Position numbers and translations under genes: made by a program. Shown here piece after piece: positions 8,801 to 16,282 of a DNA stretch of 34,550 bases. The DNA lies in IMG/VR virus record IMGVR_UViG_3300025085_000089, positions 1-34,550 of that record. One strand, given 5' to 3'. How positions within the stretch are numbered: the stretch's first letter is position 1; each line of letters begins with the position of its first letter. The notes beneath the pieces are model-generated. The model was not told where the DNA came from, ran no database searches, and was given only the letters and a program-made list of their open reading frames with translations. The DNA comes from a virus.

Positions 8801-10598
8801 CTAAATCTGTGTTAAATGATCCTTGAACGCTAACAAACCTAAAGTATTCATATAGTGTGGTTACTACTGGAGAAGAGGGATTAGTTAAATCCGTACTCTG
8901 AAAAGCCATAGCAATTACTTGAATGTCACACGTATTTGATCCTGGAGCAAAATTAGAAAGTGTAAAACCTTGCTGATTAGTCGCGTCTGTAATACTACTA
9001 TTATGTTTAACAAAAGGATATGTTCCTATAGCTGGAGAAGAAAGTTCATTATTAAAAAAATCTGTTAATGAGTTTCCTTGATCTGCTGTAGCAAGAGGTT
9101 GAAAGTTTGTATTAAGAATAGTTCCAATACGTTCTGCAAACAAAGGACTGTTAAACAAATCATATGGAGTTGCATAGTCTTGATCTAAAGTTATATTTAC
9201 ATTAAGAGTAAATGGTTGGTTTTCAAAATCAACATTTTCTGTAGCCGCAGTAGTGTTAGACGGAAAGAAAACTCTTTTGTCACTATGAAAATCAAATGTC
9301 AATCCTATCAAAGCATTAGCATTTAATTTATCAGCTATTGCTGTTAAGTCTATTGTAACCTTAGAGTTCTCTATGTTTTCGCTCTGTCCTGGATTAGGAT
9401 CTATTGTATATGTTTCACCATTATTTAGTAAACCAAAAGGTAATTCAGAAAAACCTAAAAGTGTATTAACTAAACTTGTATTATAATCAATAGCAATGTT
9501 ATTTCCATCCGCATCTGGTCTTGTTATATTGTATCCATCTACATAATTACCATACATCAATCTGTTTCCTTGTATGGTTTGAGCTTTTGCTAACCTTGGA
9601 ACATTGTCATATTGTCTTAGTAATTCATCATTACCTAATACTGTATATATTTTGTTGTTAGTAAATGTATAGGTTTTATTTGTGTTATTTGCCCAGCCAT
9701 AATCTTCTTTTTTAAATCTTTCAATTACATTTAAAGTAGTAGAGTTTGTATCTTTAAATAATAAATCTACTTCTTTTACTCTTGAACTTCCTGTAGAAAA
9801 TTTAATCTCTACACCATTGTAAAGATTTAGCATTCCATCATTACAATAGTTTTTTGTACTAAAAGCAAAAGGTTTAGGTACAAATGCTGGGTTTGTAAAT
9901 AAAGATGTTGCACTGTATTGACCATCGTCATATCTATATCTGTAAGCAAAACATAAAAATCTGTTTTCAATATAGTTTTGGTTTCCTGCAATATTTAAAA
10001 AATTTATTGTTGGTGCTGGTAGTGGAACATGTGTCCCTACAGCGCTTTCAAAACCAGGTGGTTTTACAATTACAGATATATCTTCTTCTACAATTTGATC
10101 TACGTTTGAAATAGGCTCTGCATAACTTCTGTTTATATTTATTGTTCTTGGAGGATTTTTATCATCTGTCCAAAACAAAAGATCTTCGATTAAATCAACA
10201 CCTGTAATTAAAAACTTAGGATCAAAATTTAATAAATCTACTGTTACAACGTGGTAATTAACTATCTCATTTGTAGTGTTATAAGAAACTACTAAATCAA
10301 CTACCCCTTTAGGGCTTTGAGTGTTTGAACCATCATGAATAAACCAATAAATATTTTCTCTAACACCATCTTCATATGCTCCTATACAGACAGCAGAAGA
10401 GCTTAGAGGAACTCCATTGTATTGTATTGTAGTTAGTTGCTCGTTTCCTTTTGAGTTCTCTACAGCTCCTATTTCAGTAGATTCAGTAGATCCTAAACGA
10501 ACATTCATAGCGTCAATGTATTCACCTGGTGGAAGAAGTCTTTCATCCACAGATTTATTCATTCTACCTGCAATAAAATTTGTTGTAACTATTGGCAT
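5808..10598 (-). CDS. Tail hub / 'muzzle' or stabilisation-like protein, crAss-like (1596 aa)
   Basis: The N-terminus contains FIAGRMNKSVDERLLPPGEY then DAMNVRLGSTES. This is the recognisable start of the large 'stabilisation' proteins that, in crAss-like podoviruses, form the tail hub or muzzle ring under the neck proteins (family knowledge from memory). The body is beta-rich with many N, T, S and D residues. It includes segments such as 'LGGYDPYMDEYVLGMN', typical of the propeller-like part of this family. The last 87 residues (1510-1596; 5811-6071) are a distinct Cys-bounded module (YHSGSGTLPAYGDFVYYAS ... FGLVTAVTTCP) also found on small virion proteins at 23945-24749. It starts two bases after the ring-protein gene and sits in the neck/tail operon. 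Confidence 0.75.
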   Translation of the reverse strand: MPIVTTNFIAGRMNKSVDERLLPPGEYIDAMNVRLGSTESTEIGAVENSKGNEQLTTIQYNGVPLSSSAVCIGAYEDGVRENIYWFIHDGSNTQSPKGVVDLVVSYNTTNEIVNYHVVTVDLLNFDPKFLITGVDLIEDLLFWTDDKNPPRTININRSYAEPISNVDQIVEEDISVIVKPPGFESAVGTHVPLPAPTINFLNIAGNQNYIENRFLCFAYRYRYDDGQYSATSLFTNPAFVPKPFAFSTKNYCNDGMLNLYNGVEIKFSTGSSRVKEVDLLFKDTNSTTLNVIERFKKEDYGWANNTNKTYTFTNNKIYTVLGNDELLRQYDNVPRLAKAQTIQGNRLMYGNYVDGYNITRPDADGNNIAIDYNTSLVNTLLGFSELPFGLLNNGETYTIDPNPGQSENIENSKVTIDLTAIADKLNANALIGLTFDFHSDKRVFFPSNTTAATENVDFENQPFTLNVNITLDQDYATPYDLFNSPLFAERIGTILNTNFQPLATADQGNSLTDFFNNELSSPAIGTYPFVKHNSSITDATNQQGFTLSNFAPGSNTCDIQVIAMAFQSTDLTNPSSPVVTTLYEYFRFVSVQGSFNTDLDTGSLHSDRDFETGIVYSDEYGRSSTVLVSEYNTVYVEPGNSVTANSIQVAISSRAPYWAERYKFVVKPSKGGYETIFSNFYYVRPSDNMVFFRLEGDNANKVQKGQTLVVKADVSGPLTRVEKCEILEISAEPSNFLNDVNEYGEDSFQLKGLYMLIKNQNFDIVIPEDSIIEYGMIKKRSASRGCTDARKIGYKCFTTDSDTGVTTNYEVPGGSVIRIEVRMFRNDTFNGNSCEEREWKWEQEYVASRDYVDMRRWWIGDNVNPSLGLPGNISQETDIINDTTLATPNGTGNDVANNMACTVWAVTFQWIQDSSQGVNDPLYLGVSSGVKGCNRPWPQSDRTSDLEVELIVFRANTLMVFETEPNDANAELYYDASQSFPISQPDGFHMSGVNSDLGDQNQTASQDAVINLNFIDCYTFGNGVESFKIKDQLAGRPFQLGQRTLAVSNQDFKEADRFEGITYSGVYSSNSGVNNLNEFNLGLVNFKDCETSFGPIQKMHPRETDILVLQEDRITYVLSSKNLISDSTGGGVIASIPQILGTQIARIEEFGISYNPESFVSHGYDMFFTDVKRSAVLKLRGTSRNNDSLEVISDMGMRSWFRDEFHNSIQTQKLGGYDPYMDEYVLGMNCKEVPLPPEIYQCGYKLQRNNLAVGSSNAIVSDINYGSLIGTAGFSYNVTSGSIIISVLWNGTTTTSSTLTGNGTFTFDKTLNSPAIAEVTITAVSTASFVVTANCVESESITVVKVVMNSPNESGEFIHAEYFWEDSVNISPVDSDLAEFGNNNLTASYYDAQVGVRSLGVFPYDGVDLTIRSNKINFDTYDWNYPNDNFKYLSSNTLYSNNQADIASLLAAATTVPDSSVTNPSAGLYQTTISSLSLPTANQYLYLIYDYRLVSCQEFCYDASSAAAACCECAFTYTAYPSSTVFTVEANVCNQPLNNTYYHSGSGTLPAYGDFVYYASDGAVGSNLGVGLYKVSATDYITVNQFGLVTAVTTCP

Positions 10599-10599
10599 A

Positions 10600-11523
10600 T
10601 TATTTTATAATTTTATTTTGACCTCTTAAATTCATTAAAAGCCTTCCAGGATGTATATTACTTAAACGTATTTTTGCATTTCTTAGTAAAGAAGATTTAT
10701 CTTTTCTTGCTCTATTTACGACATACTCCTGAACCCCTAATCTACCATTTAAAATAGAATATCTAATGTAAGCATATATATACTCTTCAAATAACTTATT
10801 TAATTGTACTTCACTGTCTACACCATTCTTCATTCCATCCGACACATACTCTAAAACAACTGATGCAGCTCCTGATATATTACTAAAATTAATTACACCA
10901 GATTGTTTATCAATAGTGAATGTGGGATTTGCATTTGCAGTCTCAGTATTTAAACCAAAACGTGATCCTATAGGGTAGTCAAAATACCAGTCGCCTTCAT
11001 AGTTATATCCTTCAGCTCCATTGTATTGACTGTTTTGATTTAAATAAATACTTTTATTTCCTCTTAAAATAGTTGACAAATCAAGCTGTGAGTCTTGCGG
11101 TCTTAAAACGTTTCCATTTTCATCAAACAAAACATTAGACTGATTATCTTGTAAGTAAGAAGAAGACCAGTTTGTTTGTATGTTTTCTGACAAAGGATAT
11201 AAACCACCGTTTTTGAATTGAGAAATTCTAACCCAATTTACATAATCCTGTGGTAATACAAATCTTAATTGTTGTGTGATGTCTAATTGAAGAATTTTAA
11301 TCTCCTTCATTGCATCATAATTTAACTCTTGTATTCCTCTTTTAGCGTGAAATAATATCTGATATCTTTCAATGTTATTTATTAGCTCATGATTTCCTTG
11401 ATACATTAACATAAAGTTGTTAACTATATCTGCTAATGAAACATACTGATATGATCCCCAGTTTGAATTAGTTGGAGTTGCTCCTGAGTTTGCGTAATAC
11501 GCGTAGTCGTTTATATATGCCAT
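10600..11523 (-). CDS. Neck ring / tail adaptor protein, crAss-like (307 aa)
   Basis: Key segment: YVSLADIVNNFMLMYQGN, then RYQILFHAKRGIQELNYD and FVLPQDYVNWVRIS. This block is, from memory, strongly conserved in the ring or tail-tubular proteins of crAss-like phages, which stack between portal and tail hub. An alpha-helical N-terminal half is followed by a beta-rich middle (about 130-240) and a helical end (EEYIYAYIRYSILNGRLG, then a basic RARKDKSSLLRNAKIRLS). It begins at the ATG overlapping the TAG/TAA region of the preceding 325-aa gene with no spacer. The adjacent ring-like and tail-hub genes support an adaptor role. Confidence 0.75.
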   Translation of the reverse strand: MAYINDYAYYANSGATPTNSNWGSYQYVSLADIVNNFMLMYQGNHELINNIERYQILFHAKRGIQELNYDAMKEIKILQLDITQQLRFVLPQDYVNWVRISQFKNGGLYPLSENIQTNWSSSYLQDNQSNVLFDENGNVLRPQDSQLDLSTILRGNKSIYLNQNSQYNGAEGYNYEGDWYFDYPIGSRFGLNTETANANPTFTIDKQSGVINFSNISGAASVVLEYVSDGMKNGVDSEVQLNKLFEEYIYAYIRYSILNGRLGVQEYVVNRARKDKSSLLRNAKIRLSNIHPGRLLMNLRGQNKIIK

Positions 11524-12501
11524 CTATCCTTGTGTTATTTGTTCTTGTTGTAATTCTTGAGTACCAAAATTATAAACGTCAGCCTCTCTTATTTCTATAC
11601 CTACATACTGACATATTTTTGCAATCAATGCAGGTTCATCTGATAAAGGTAGTTCAAAATCCTGATAATCTGCTGCAGTTGGATCAAACAAAGGTTCGCC
11701 AGCCAGCAAAGTAGCATAAGTCCAATTTGGTGTAAATGGATACCTAACATACTGTGATGTAAGTTGTCCTATTTTATTTATTGTAATAGGAAAAGCTTGA
11801 GCGACTAAAGCGTCTTGAGTATACGCAGGATATCCTAAAGTTGGTTTCGTTAATATAGAATTATTTAGCATAGTTATCTTAGCTTGTGAAACACGTTCAG
11901 CATCCATAATATGATTAGCTGAATATATATTATATGTTTTCCCCACAGCATTCCACACCATTGCACCAGCTGTTGGAAAAACCAAAAGATTTGTTGCGCT
12001 AACAACTTGAGAAATTACTGTATTATAAACCACTCCCCCTGTAATAGTAGAAACTATATCTCCAGGCTCTACTCCTGCTGCAATAAAATCTGCTGTAGTG
12101 TCGTTTACAGCCACACTGCCGCCATTGGTTGAGGTTGTAGTACCTGCAGCTAACTCTTTTGTATATACCATCATCTTATTAATTAAATAATAATCAGCTG
12201 GCAGTGTATATAAATTTGTTTGTATATCCCCTGATTGCGTTGTTGCTGAGTTTAATAAAGGTGTGTCCACATAAAAAGTATCAATAACTTCTGATAAACC
12301 TTTTGTTATATCTGCGTATCCAGTACCTGAAGTTCTTTGGTTTTCTTTTACTAACTGATTATTATATTGATAAAAGTAATCTTCAAACATATCCATTTGC
12401 GCCTGAGAAGCATAAAGATTAAAATCTTGTGGAGATATGTATCCGTAATTATTTTTATTAGCTATTGCTAACACAGTATTTCTTACTTCATTTATTGGCA
12501 T
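11524..12501 (-). CDS. Neck ring / adaptor protein, crAss-like (325 aa)
   Basis: The N-terminus, MPINEVRNTVLAIANKNNYG, followed by YISPQDFNLYASQAQMDMF, is the hallmark (from memory) of a crAss-like ring-protein family (ANKxxxGyISPxxFN). A putative inserted beta domain occupies about residues 118-195 (GSVAVNDTTADFIAAGVEPG ... ATNLLVFPTA). The flanking helical core resumes at DAERVSQAKITMLNNSIL. The C-terminus is helical (ALIAKICQYVGIEIREADV). It opens a transcription unit: a promoter element lies 16-28 bases before its ATG and a terminator for the previous gene precedes that. It probably forms a dodecameric ring under the portal, which is inference from family and position. Confidence 0.7.
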   Translation of the reverse strand: MPINEVRNTVLAIANKNNYGYISPQDFNLYASQAQMDMFEDYFYQYNNQLVKENQRTSGTGYADITKGLSEVIDTFYVDTPLLNSATTQSGDIQTNLYTLPADYYLINKMMVYTKELAAGTTTSTNGGSVAVNDTTADFIAAGVEPGDIVSTITGGVVYNTVISQVVSATNLLVFPTAGAMVWNAVGKTYNIYSANHIMDAERVSQAKITMLNNSILTKPTLGYPAYTQDALVAQAFPITINKIGQLTSQYVRYPFTPNWTYATLLAGEPLFDPTAADYQDFELPLSDEPALIAKICQYVGIEIREADVYNFGTQELQQEQITQG

Positions 12502-12516
12502 AATTAATTCTTTTCA

Positions 12517-12529
12517 CAAAGATAGCAAA
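12517..12529 (-). promoter_or_regulatory. Bacteroidota-type -7 promoter element of the neck/tail operon
   Basis: The minus strand reads TTTGCTATCTTTG with TAnnTTTG at 12524-12517, 16 bases before the ATG of the 325-aa ring gene and 42 bases downstream of a terminator. It is an exact copy of the 13-mer before the GNAT gene. The run of T just upstream replaces a clear -33 box. Confidence 0.6.
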
Positions 12530-12570
12530 AAAAAAGAGGCCTTATTTTTTTTAAAATCTTACTATAATAT

Positions 12571-12599
12571 AAAAAAAAAGCTACCCTTTTGAGGTAGCT
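12571..12599 (-). terminator. Rho-independent terminator after the 251-aa gene
   Basis: On the minus strand a 7-bp perfect stem AGCTACC / GGTAGCT with loop TCAAAAG is followed by eight or more T residues (12571-12578). It begins 24 bases after the stop codon of the 251-aa gene and precedes the neck/tail promoter, so it separates two transcription units. Confidence 0.85.
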
Positions 12600-12623
12600 A
12601 ATTTTCAGTTAGTTGTATTTATA

Positions 12624-13379
12624 TTACTTTATCTTGTTTTTCAAAAGCTTATACACTTCTAAACCATCATCACTTTTCATAAATGATGCTACAATAAAAT
12701 TGGGGTCTTCACCAAAAGGAATAGTAAGCATTTTCTTTTTGTTGTTTGGAAGATTATAGTAAACATCTTTTCCATTGTTTCTTGTGGATAAAAGTGATAA
12801 GTTAAAAAACTGATACACATCATCCATAAGCTCTAACATTGGATCATTTACAGTGTCTAAGAAATCATCTGGATTGTTTTTAGCGTAAACTAATATATCT
12901 CTTTTTAGTTCTGCTGTTGTCATATTTTCTACAGCATTACCCATCAATACTCGACATACTTGCGTCAACTTAGAAAGATCTGTAGTTACTTTTTTAGCTT
13001 CTAATTGAGCTTCTAATTCAAACTCTACTTGTTCTAATTCTGTGACAGCATCACGCTCTTTGTTTATCTCTTCAAATACATATCCATTACTTGGATGTAT
13101 TTCTAAAAACTTCTGTAATACTTGATTTTCTTTTGAAACTGATAGCATACCATCTTCAAACACAATAGGTTCTAAAATAGCATTTCCATCTTGTTCGTTT
13201 TCAAAAGGTGACTTTTGATTACGTGCGTAACGTAATGGTTCATTGACACCTGTTTTTTCGTCAAAATATAATAAGGGTGATCTTTGTGAATGTCGTGAAG
13301 ATAACATGTATGATAGAGGCGCTTTGTCTCCTTTTAGTCTATACGACTTTGCTTTGTACTGTTCTTTTTTTGCTTTCAT
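12624..13379 (-). CDS. Conserved-looking phage protein of unknown function downstream of capsid (251 aa)
   Basis: The N-terminus is basic (MKAKKEQYKAKSYRLKGDKA). A segment RSPLLYFDEKTG ... RYARNQKSPFENEQDGNA ... LEPIVFEDG follows. The centre is an acidic coiled coil (about 105-135, NKERDAVTELEQVEFELEAQ). The C-terminal half is helical (TTAELKRDILVYAKNNPDDF) and ends KSDDGLEVYKLLKN. From memory, similar proteins are common beside the capsid gene of marine phages, but I know no demonstrated function. It is flanked by a terminator on both sides, so it is effectively a single-gene unit. No promoter element was seen in the 23 bases between the capsid terminator and its ATG, so transcription may depend on read-through. 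Candidate roles: head completion, decoration or late regulation. Confidence 0.7.
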   Translation of the reverse strand: MKAKKEQYKAKSYRLKGDKAPLSYMLSSRHSQRSPLLYFDEKTGVNEPLRYARNQKSPFENEQDGNAILEPIVFEDGMLSVSKENQVLQKFLEIHPSNGYVFEEINKERDAVTELEQVEFELEAQLEAKKVTTDLSKLTQVCRVLMGNAVENMTTAELKRDILVYAKNNPDDFLDTVNDPMLELMDDVYQFFNLSLLSTRNNGKDVYYNLPNNKKKMLTIPFGEDPNFIVASFMKSDDGLEVYKLLKNKIK

Positions 13380-13402
13380 TATAATATAATTTAATTTGAT
13401 TT

Positions 13403-13440
13403 AAAAAAAATAATTACCCCCGTCTTTATAACGAGGGTAA
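13403..13440 (-). terminator. Rho-independent terminator after the major capsid gene
   Basis: The minus strand reads TTACCCTCGT-TATAAAG-ACGGGGGTAA, a 10-bp stem (one G-T pair) with a 7-base loop at 13440-13414. It is followed by TTATTTTTTTT. It starts 17 bases after the capsid stop codon. This is the strongest terminator in the window, as expected after a highly expressed capsid gene. Confidence 0.9.
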
Positions 13441-13456
13441 ATATTACTACTGTCTA

Positions 13457-14917
13457 CTATGCATCTTGGAATAAGAAGAAGTTGTTTGCACCTAAAGTAC
13501 ATACAGCTCTCTCACTCAAGAAGTTTACTTCCATAGCATCTAAGTCACTTGTTCTTGCTCCACCAGCTGAACCAGTGATCCAAGACTTGTAACGTCTGTC
13601 TTCAGTTTCTGAAGCTCTATATCTAACGTGTAAGAATGGTCTCTTAGCGTTTTTACCTAATACTTGATCGTACACAGTTGTAGATCCTGCTGGTACTAAA
13701 AGTCCATTGATTTTACCTGCATTGATACCACCTCTCATTGTAGGATCGTTTAAGTATTTCCAGTCAGACTTATAGAAGTCATAACCTCTTCTAAATCCTG
13801 TAAACCCTAAATTCAATGCCATATCTTTGTCATTGTCAAATAATCCGTAAGACGTACCATTTGCTCCATAAGAGTTCTGTTCTGCTAACATGTCATCAAT
13901 GTCAAATGAGAACTGACGATCTACAAAAATAACATTCTCTTCAATAGATCCTTGCTTGTCAAGTCTTTGAATTATAGAATCAAATTGAGCTAAAGTCGTT
14001 GGGTTTCCTCCACCGAATACGTTACCTCTGTTTCCTACTACATAGAAAATCCCTTCAGATCCAGACTCATTAGCTACAGAAGCTCCTACCGCTGTACCTT
14101 GTAAGTAATCTCCTGCACCAGAACCTGCTGCTGCTGGTACTGCTTCAATCATTGCTGTTTCTAAGTAATCTTCAAAACGCAATCTTGTGTCGTGTTCAGA
14201 TTTTAAATACCATAAGTATCCGTTTGCTCCGCCTTCACTTGTTACTTCTACCCATCCAATTTGAGCCATGTCAGAACCAGAAACAGAATACTTGTCTTTG
14301 ATAATGATTGGTTTGTTTTGGAAGAAGAAATCATCAGATTCTAAAGAACCTTGCATTCCGCTTACTCCTTTTGCAAATTCAGAACCATATACAAATATAT
14401 CACATGAAGTTCCAAGAGCCATTGTTTGTCCACCATTTTCGTAGTAAGCAATTGTTACTTGGTTTGGATTAGCAGCTGTTGGAGCTACAGATATGATACC
14501 TTTGTTTTGTAAAGTTGAACCTGCTGTGTTGTCAGAGATCATTACAGTTTGACCAGCTCTTAAAGCTGCTTGACTTGCTGTTCCACCTAAAGCTGGATTG
14601 AAGTTAGTAAGGTTATTTGGAATAGTCCAAACACCATCATCAGATCCAGCAGCCGCAGCTGATGTACAAGCTTGATATTTAGTGTGTAATCTTCCTTGTT
14701 CTGCCCATTTGATAAGGTCAGAATTAGAAGGCATTTCAGCGCCTACCATTCTTAAGAATGATGCTACTGATCTATTTCCATAACGCTCAAATTCCTTTTC
14801 ATGAACATCTGGAAGATATTGGTTCAAGAAATCAAAGTTAGTTATGTAGTTTGTTGATAAAGGAGTTTGTTGCGCACTTGGCTGCAAGTCAAATCCTGGA
14901 GTTACATTTACTGCCAT
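13457..14917 (-). CDS. Major capsid protein, HK97-fold type (486 aa)
   Basis: The size (486 aa) and position (scaffold-like gene before it, strong terminator after it) fit a major capsid protein. The N-terminal arm ends in FDFLNQYLPDVHEKEFERYG, then a helix NRSVASFLRMVGAEMPSNSD. A region around 100-190 is beta-rich and Ala/Thr/Gly-rich (TVMISDNTAG ... IFVYGSEF) and may be an insertion domain. A spine-helix-like stretch follows with RLRFEDYLETAMIEAV. The C-terminal core has GFRRGYDFYKSDWKYLNDP and a final beta segment ending CTLGANNFFLFQDA. It resembles capsid proteins of crAss-like or marine Bacteroidota phages (from memory). The assembled shell would use many copies with scaffold and portal encoded upstream. 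The start, MAVNVTPGF, follows an A-rich leader (AAAAAAAACAAAATT). Confidence 0.85.
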   Translation of the reverse strand: MAVNVTPGFDLQPSAQQTPLSTNYITNFDFLNQYLPDVHEKEFERYGNRSVASFLRMVGAEMPSNSDLIKWAEQGRLHTKYQACTSAAAAGSDDGVWTIPNNLTNFNPALGGTASQAALRAGQTVMISDNTAGSTLQNKGIISVAPTAANPNQVTIAYYENGGQTMALGTSCDIFVYGSEFAKGVSGMQGSLESDDFFFQNKPIIIKDKYSVSGSDMAQIGWVEVTSEGGANGYLWYLKSEHDTRLRFEDYLETAMIEAVPAAAGSGAGDYLQGTAVGASVANESGSEGIFYVVGNRGNVFGGGNPTTLAQFDSIIQRLDKQGSIEENVIFVDRQFSFDIDDMLAEQNSYGANGTSYGLFDNDKDMALNLGFTGFRRGYDFYKSDWKYLNDPTMRGGINAGKINGLLVPAGSTTVYDQVLGKNAKRPFLHVRYRASETEDRRYKSWITGSAGGARTSDLDAMEVNFLSERAVCTLGANNFFLFQDA

Positions 14918-14935
14918 AATTTTGTTTTTTTTTAA

Positions 14936-16084
14936 TTATTTTTTTCTACTTTTAATTTTGAGTCCTCTTCCACTATCGTTGCTTACACTCATAGGTCTAA
15001 TCGTAATTCCATTTTTGGAAACCGATTGAGATTGTTGTCTGACATCCATATTAATGTTTTTTGATTTTCTTGAAACATTATCAACAGTTGCCGCAACTCC
15101 CTGTTCGTAAAAGTGCTTTGCAAATTTATCAGGATTCATAGCTACCGAAAAGGCCTTATGATATCCAACAGGATCCGCAATTAAACCATCTTTGTCCATA
15201 AATTTGTTAATGAAATTATTAACATCGGATTGGACATTTTTTAGTTCTTGTGCATCTCCTGGTTTAAAAGAAATATTTTTTTCACCAACTGAAAACTCAA
15301 AACCTTTGAACTCGTTGTTAAAAACCGACTCGGTTTTATCTAAGAAATAACTATACCTCTTTTTGTTTAAATCTTCAATACTTTTAGATTCCTCCATATA
15401 CTTTTTATAAGCATTGATTTTTTCTTGTTGATCATTTGACAACCCACCCCCGCTTGACTCAAGAGGAATTTTATATTTGTCTTTCTGTTCATTAAGAAAC
15501 TTCTTTGCCTTAGAAAGTTCTCTTTTTTTCGCTAATTTTATTTTTCTAATATCTTTCTCATCATCTAAGTCTTCATCATATGAAAACTTATCACTAATGA
15601 TGTCTTGAATATCATCAGAATCTAACCCTTCTTCAGTTGATTCATAATAATTAGCAAGTACAGCATTGTCATCCATAGCATCAATGTCTTTTTGTAATTT
15701 ATAAAAGTCATTAATTCCACGACCAGTTTCCTGCTTGTACTTCAAATACGCAGACACATCTTCTGGTAACTCATCGTTTGAATTTTTTTCCTCAAACAAA
15801 TCATCAATAGAATTTATATCCTTATTGTATCTTTTCTTTATATACGAAAGAACATCATCATCGCCTAACTCTGGTAACGATGCTTCTTCGTTTTTAGTTT
15901 CATCAACCGATATTTCTTCGGTAGTTGAATTTTCATTTTCACTTAAATCTACTTTTTCTGCTTGCTGAGAATTATCTTGTTGGTTTTCAAATTGTTCTGC
16001 ATGTTCTTTTAATAATGCTTCTTCAACTTGCGCCCTTGATTTTTCTTCAACGTTTGCGTCTACTGCTTTTACTTTAAATTCCAT
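14936..16084 (-). CDS. Capsid assembly / scaffolding-like protein (382 aa)
   Basis: A highly charged, largely helical and probably partly disordered protein. The first ~200 residues are very acidic (for example ELGDDDVLSYIKKRY and DDEKDIRKIKLAKK). The middle is Lys/Glu-rich coiled coil, and the C-terminal ~60 residues are basic (GRGLKIKSRKK). Acidic N-terminus, helical middle and basic C-terminal tail, encoded directly before the capsid gene (18 nt gap), is the usual signature of a scaffolding protein. The basic end would contact capsid subunits. It has a promoter element 17-24 bases before its ATG. No protease motif (Ser-His-Asp) was recognised, so I see no sign of a protease-scaffold fusion. 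The assignment rests on composition and position. Confidence 0.65.
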   Translation of the reverse strand: MEFKVKAVDANVEEKSRAQVEEALLKEHAEQFENQQDNSQQAEKVDLSENENSTTEEISVDETKNEEASLPELGDDDVLSYIKKRYNKDINSIDDLFEEKNSNDELPEDVSAYLKYKQETGRGINDFYKLQKDIDAMDDNAVLANYYESTEEGLDSDDIQDIISDKFSYDEDLDDEKDIRKIKLAKKRELSKAKKFLNEQKDKYKIPLESSGGGLSNDQQEKINAYKKYMEESKSIEDLNKKRYSYFLDKTESVFNNEFKGFEFSVGEKNISFKPGDAQELKNVQSDVNNFINKFMDKDGLIADPVGYHKAFSVAMNPDKFAKHFYEQGVAATVDNVSRKSKNINMDVRQQSQSVSKNGITIRPMSVSNDSGRGLKIKSRKK

Positions 16085-16100
16085 TTGATTATATTTTTAA

Positions 16101-16108
16101 CAAAGTTA
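16101..16108 (-). promoter_or_regulatory. Putative promoter -7 element before scaffold and capsid genes
   Basis: The minus strand reads TAACTTTG (TAnnTTTG) at 16108-16101, 17 bases before the ATG of the scaffold-like gene, in a 54-base AT-rich gap. No -33 TTTG is evident. It would start a scaffold plus capsid transcript ending at the terminator at 13403-13440. Confidence 0.45.
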
Positions 16109-16138
16109 ATATTTATTTTAATTAATTTTTAGGGTATT

Positions 16139-16273
16139 TTAAATGTTTGAAAAACGCCTCCTTGCTTCCCATTGTACTTTCTTGGTTCTACCAAGCATAC
16201 TTTTTTTACCCACTCTTTTATTAAAATCATCTCTTGTTTGATTTAATTGTGGACCTGCTGCCTTTTCTATCAT
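16139..16273 (-). CDS. Small basic protein after portal (44 aa)
   Basis: An ATG at 16273 starts nine bases after the portal stop codon and runs to a TAA at 16139, giving 44 residues. Motifs are MIEKAAGPQLNQTRDDFNKR and a basic, Trp-containing end (KKVQWEARRRFSNI). It has 13 Lys/Arg and few acids, suggesting nucleic-acid or acidic-partner binding. It fills most of an otherwise empty 198-base gap, is tightly spaced to the portal gene, and is followed by the scaffold promoter, so it is plausibly the last gene of the packaging unit. I know no family for it. Confidence 0.55.
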   Translation of the reverse strand: MIEKAAGPQLNQTRDDFNKRVGKKSMLGRTKKVQWEARRRFSNI

Positions 16274-16282
16274 TACTTATAT

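Noticed and set aside
16085-16282. A 198-base gap as a terminator or packaging (pac/cos) site
   Set aside because: Most of the gap is the 44-codon frame. No hairpin with a T-run and no notable repeat was seen in the rest.
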